Of a DNA stretch of 6,892 nucleotides, positions 6,192 through 6,892 are shown piece by piece; position 1 is the stretch's first letter, and the number at the start of each line of letters is the position of its first letter. Source of the DNA: JAXFPC01 sp034180005 (GTDB lineage: Bacteria; Bacillota; Negativicutes; Acidaminococcales; Acidaminococcaceae). The position numbers and the translations under genes were made by a program. The stretch is from the NCBI GenBank assembly GCA_034180005.1, contig JAXFPC010000014.1, positions 1-6,892 of the forward strand. Direction: 5' to 3'. Under the pieces are notes generated by a model that had not been told where the DNA came from, ran no database searches, and worked only from the letters and a program-made list of their open reading frames with translations.

Positions 6192-6215
6192 AACTTAAAG
6201 TTAAAAGACGCTTTT
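6192..6215. repeat. Two small adjacent palindromes upstream of the permease
   Basis: AACTTAAAGTT (6192-6202) is an 11-base palindrome, directly followed by AAAAG-ACG-CTTTT (6203-6215). They lie about 50-75 bases upstream of the proposed -35 box. Both are short and AT-rich, so each alone could be chance; their side-by-side position next to a larger dyad is suggestive. Confidence 0.4.
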
Positions 6216-6219
6216 CGTT

Positions 6220-6241
6220 GTTTAAATTATGCAATTTAAAC
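6220..6241. repeat. 22-bp perfect palindrome upstream of the permease (candidate operator)
   Basis: GTTTAAATT (6220-6228) and AATTTAAAC (6233-6241) are perfect inverted arms around ATGC. It is about 75-100 bases upstream of the proposed promoter. There is no T-tract or gene end here, so it is not a terminator. A dimeric regulator site is a reasonable reading; the regulator is unknown. Confidence 0.6.
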
Positions 6242-6254
6242 GTTCGAGTCGCCA

Positions 6255-6288
6255 AATTATTTAATCATTTTAAATTACTTAAATAATT
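6255..6288. repeat. 10-bp inverted repeat with 14-base spacer upstream of the permease
   Basis: AATTATTTAA (6255-6264) is the exact reverse complement of TTAAATAATT (6279-6288). The arms contain only A and T. It lies 13 bases beyond the 22-bp palindrome, which adds to the cluster of dyads in this region. Confidence 0.5.
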
Positions 6289-6609
6289 ACTAAACTTTTA
6301 TTATCTGCTTACTAAATTTACTTAATCTCTTATGTCCCCAATGGTATCACATTTTTGTCACTTTTACAACAATTTTCTTAAAATACATTTTCAACTTTAC
6401 ACTATACTCCAAATTTATATTTATGTATTTTTATGCTACTTTTCTGATTTTTATTGCATAAATTTACTTGTATTCTTAACAATTTATTTATATTTTAAAA
6501 CTCTGGTTTTAAGTAAAATTTCATATTTTATTCGCTTCAATTCTTCTCCATATTTTCAATAACAAATACTATACTTTGAGATTTTTAACGTAATTATTTT
6601 TGTAAAATA

Positions 6610-6642
6610 AAAAACGGACACGGTTTTACCGCATCCGTTTTT
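6610..6642 (-). terminator. Rho-independent terminator of the second permease copy
   Basis: The outer stem AAAAACGGA/TCCGTTTTT (6610-6618 with 6634-6642), a 2x2 mismatch, then CGGT/ACCG around a TTT loop. On the minus strand it runs into TTTTTTATTTTA. It lies 16 bases past the stop of the gene ending at 6659. Its sequence is unrelated to the terminator of the other copy. Confidence 0.9.
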
Positions 6643-6658
6643 GGTTTCATTATAAGGT

Positions 6659-6892
6659 TTATTTACCGGGGAAGAAAGGCCATACCATAGGAATTACTAC
6701 GAGGGATACTACAAAAGCTACCAATACCAAACCGGTACCTGCTTTTACGTAATCCATGAAGTTGTAACCGCCAGGTCCGAGAACCAAAGTGTTCGGAGGG
6801 GTTCCTACAGGAGTAGCGAATGCGCAGGATGCTGCTACAGCTATAGCCATGAGCACTGCCTTAGGATCAGCTCCCAACTGTTTGGAGATTGC
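6659..6892 (-). CDS. DASS/SLC13 family anion permease, second copy (3' part only, cut by the window end)
   Basis: The last 77 residues and stop codon of a second permease are visible, equivalent to residues 353-429 of the complete copy. The reading frame is open to the last base of the window, beginning with AISKQ, so the gene continues outside and its start is not seen. The visible part includes the second VGTPPN motif and the same C-terminus WPFFPGK. It differs from the complete copy by one residue: asparagine replaces G396 in GGYGF. The nearby synonymous changes lie in the same short patch. As it precedes the other copy in the direction of transcription but has its own terminator, the two are probably separate units. 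It is very likely functional as far as can be seen, with the same general role; whether the substrate differs is unknown. Confidence 0.9.
   Translation of the reverse strand, partial: AISKQLGADPKAVLMAIAVAASCAFATPVGTPPNTLVLGPGGYNFMDYVKAGTGLVLVAFVVSLVVIPMVWPFFPGK

Larger units (their letters stand above)
6145..6609. other. AT-rich gene-free region between the two permease copies
   Basis: About 460 bases with no credible gene. The part nearest the complete permease gene (6150-6330) is rich in inverted repeats, listed separately, and is probably its regulatory region. The rest (6330-6609) is very T-rich on the plus strand. An open frame at 6332-6562 has no ribosome binding site and looks like low-complexity translation. 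A short motif TTTACTTAA, in either orientation, recurs at about 6169-6177, 6275-6282 (partial), 6317-6325, 6463-6470 (partial) and 6509-6517. No RNA gene is recognised. Confidence 0.7.

Noticed and set aside
6332..6562. A 76-codon plus-strand open frame in the AT-rich spacer, hydrophobic and Phe/Tyr-rich
   Set aside because: No Shine-Dalgarno sequence before its ATG, low-complexity composition expected from T-rich DNA, and no family match.

Overview
This is a bacterial chromosomal window with short intergenic gaps, clear Rho-independent terminators, strong AGGAGG-type ribosome binding sites and GTG/TTG as well as ATG starts. Coding regions are of moderate GC and spacers are AT-rich. The gene families and signals suggest a Firmicute-type organism, possibly a Negativicute related to Phascolarctobacterium or Acidaminococcus. 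That placement is an inference from the mix of genes; nothing in the window proves it. No rRNA, tRNA, CRISPR array, insertion sequence or phage gene is visible.

Layout from left to right. (1) A strong terminator (18-49) ends a minus-strand gene for a double-domain YegP/DUF1508 protein (80-457), which has its own promoter. (2) A minus-strand two-gene operon holds a TVP38/TMEM64 (VTT, DedA-like) membrane protein (1938-2621) followed one base later by a CYTH-CHAD protein (560-1936) whose CHAD part contains no histidine. (3) A 171-bp divergent promoter region (2622-2792) with several dyads drives that operon leftward and a gamma-carbonic-anhydrase-like hexapeptide protein (2793-3344) rightward. 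(4) A hairpin terminator at 3374-3410 lies between this gene and the convergent gene at 3424-4632. The latter is an exported DUF1343/NamZ-type exo-N-acetylmuramidase read from a TTG start. (5) A complete DASS/SLC13 anion permease (4802-6091, minus) has its own terminator, a strong ribosome binding site and a probable promoter. (6) An AT-rich, gene-free stretch of about 460 bases carries several inverted repeats. (7) A second copy of the same permease (6659-6892, minus) is cut by the window end and has its own, unrelated terminator.

How the genes relate. The two permeases form a tandem pair. Over the 234 bases that can be compared they differ at only six positions, all inside a 16-base patch, while the bases outside the stop codon are unrelated. 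This points to gene conversion or very recent duplication of the coding sequence, with separately built control regions. The exact anion cannot be read from the sequence; a C4-dicarboxylate such as succinate is plausible. The VTT protein and CYTH-CHAD protein are translationally coupled, suggesting a linked role at the membrane or in phosphate/polyphosphate metabolism. The NamZ-like enzyme fits peptidoglycan turnover. The remaining genes look like ordinary housekeeping or accessory single genes. I see no clear evidence for a wholly new multi-gene system. The best leads are the permease pair with its dyad-rich spacer and the histidine-free CHAD protein.
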